From Firmicutes bacterium UBA4975 (GTDB lineage: Bacteria > Bacillota > Proteinivoracia > UBA4975): a DNA stretch of 7,405 nt. The stretch is from positions 20,007 through 27,411 of the forward strand of contig DGZR01000065.1 in the NCBI GenBank assembly GCA_002397155.1. Direction: 5' to 3'. The notes beneath the pieces are model-generated. The model searched no databases. It was not told the DNA's origin and was given only the letters and a program-made list of their open reading frames with translations. Shown piece by piece: positions 6,726 to 7,405 of this stretch (position 1 is its first letter; every line of letters starts with the position of its first letter). Made by a program: the position numbers and the translations under genes.

Positions 6726-7405
6726 ATGTCTTCTGGAAAGGCGCTGCTGACCCTTGTCTTGCCCCTGGCCCTGCTCTTGCTCAGCGCCCGGGTGGGGTCG
6801 GAGATTGTGGCCCGGCAGTTTAAGGAACAGGCGGACAGACTGGGGGCTATCCAGGTCCTCGAGCGAGGGGCCCGGGTGGAGTCGGAGCTTGCCCGCTACA
6901 GCCAGGAGATCGCCGGCCTGGCAGCCAGCCTTTCCTGCCAATCCCCGCCCCTTGGGGACATCCAGGCAGCGGCGGAGTACCTTAATCGCCTGGTCCTCAA
7001 TGAGTACGCCGCCCTGTACTACGTGAGACTGTCCCAAGGCCGCTACTTCGCCCCCTTGGAGTCCGGGGAAATACTCCTGGACTCAGACTATCCGGGCTTA
7101 ACCTTTTTAAAAAGGGCGGCAAATTCCCGCCGACCTCAGACCAGCACTCTTTTTACCTCGAGCATTTCGCAAGAACCCGTTATTTTGTTGGCCGCTCCGG
7201 TAGAGGCGGGGGGAGAAGTCCTCGGCCTGGTTGGGGCCGAATTGCCCGCCGCCAGGTTTTCCTCCTTGCTGGCCGACCTCTCCGCCGCCAATTGCGGCGC
7301 CATGCTCCTGGATAAGCAAGGAAGGGTAATCGCTAATCCAGGCGGCTCCTGCCCGGCCGGGACCAGCCTGCTGACCGGCGACCGGGGGGGTCTGGAAGAC
7401 CTGGC
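6726..7405 (+). CDS. Membrane-anchored sensor protein, extracytoplasmic Cache-type domain (partial; C-terminus beyond right edge)
   Basis: 226 residues are visible with no stop. A very short cytoplasmic tip (MSSGK) and one hydrophobic helix (about 6-21) anchor the protein. A probable helical stalk follows (about 26-65, QFKEQADRLGAIQVLERGAR), and then an alpha/beta sensing region. Cache-like signs: a helix with NEYAALYYVRLSQGRYF (92-108), ILLAAPVEAGGEVLGLVGAEL (about 153-173), and the membrane-distal to membrane-proximal transition MLLDKQGRVIANP (193-205), close to the xLxDxxGxVIAxP pattern of double-Cache ligand sensors. Such domains sit on methyl-accepting chemotaxis proteins, histidine kinases, diguanylate cyclases or serine phosphatases; the output part is outside the window, so none can be chosen. 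Cysteines at 71, 190 and 209 lie in the exported part. It is transcribed divergently from the peptidase gene. Assignment to the Cache superfamily rests on overall pattern, not a computed match. Confidence 0.75.
   Translation, partial: MSSGKALLTLVLPLALLLLSARVGSEIVARQFKEQADRLGAIQVLERGARVESELARYSQEIAGLAASLSCQSPPLGDIQAAAEYLNRLVLNEYAALYYVRLSQGRYFAPLESGEILLDSDYPGLTFLKRAANSRRPQTSTLFTSSISQEPVILLAAPVEAGGEVLGLVGAELPAARFSSLLADLSAANCGAMLLDKQGRVIANPGGSCPAGTSLLTGDRGGLEDL

Noticed and set aside
6663..7037. A 124-codon minus-strand open frame over the sensor gene
   Set aside because: The plus-strand frame from 6726 has an ideal SD, a membrane anchor and a Cache-like pattern. The antisense frame is Gln/Gly/Arg-rich and runs through the intergenic region.

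Overview
This window looks like ordinary chromosomal DNA from a GC-rich, probably anaerobic member of the Bacillota (Moorella/Peptococcaceae-like Clostridia). I base this on base composition (about 60% GC by eye), the addB-addA gene order, an AddAB-type rather than RecBCD-type helicase-nuclease, strong AGGAGG ribosome binding sites, and GTG starts. The species cannot be fixed from sequence reading alone.

Layout, right to left along the minus strand: an M42-family metallo-aminopeptidase (6538 to 5501) ends at a hairpin terminator. A short gene for a two-helix membrane protein (5450 to 5136) follows after 50 bases. Then comes addB (5107 to 2027), and then addA (2021, running off the left edge at base 1). 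The last three genes are tightly spaced and look like one operon. The addA Shine-Dalgarno lies inside the last codons of addB, and addA starts 5 bases after the addB stop, so the two subunits are probably translationally coupled. Facing away from the peptidase gene, across a 187-base divergent intergenic region, is a plus-strand gene (6726 to the right edge) for a membrane-anchored sensor with an extracytoplasmic Cache-type domain. Its output domain lies outside the window.

AddA and AddB together form the helicase-nuclease that processes double-strand breaks into 3' single strands for RecA. AddA is represented here by its motor (motifs Q, I, Ia, Ib, II, III and IV seen; motifs V and VI and the nuclease are beyond the edge). 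AddB keeps a complete RecB-family nuclease and the four cysteines of the iron-sulfur staple, but its N-terminal Walker A is degraded. The small membrane protein and the peptidase have no evident functional link to AddAB beyond position.

I read every codon of the minus-strand frame from 2021 to 1 and found no stop or frameshift in addA. I see no mobile element, CRISPR array, tRNA or rRNA. I do not see a clearly new system; the points most worth a second look are the Walker A loss in AddB and the uncharacterised membrane protein in the addBA operon.
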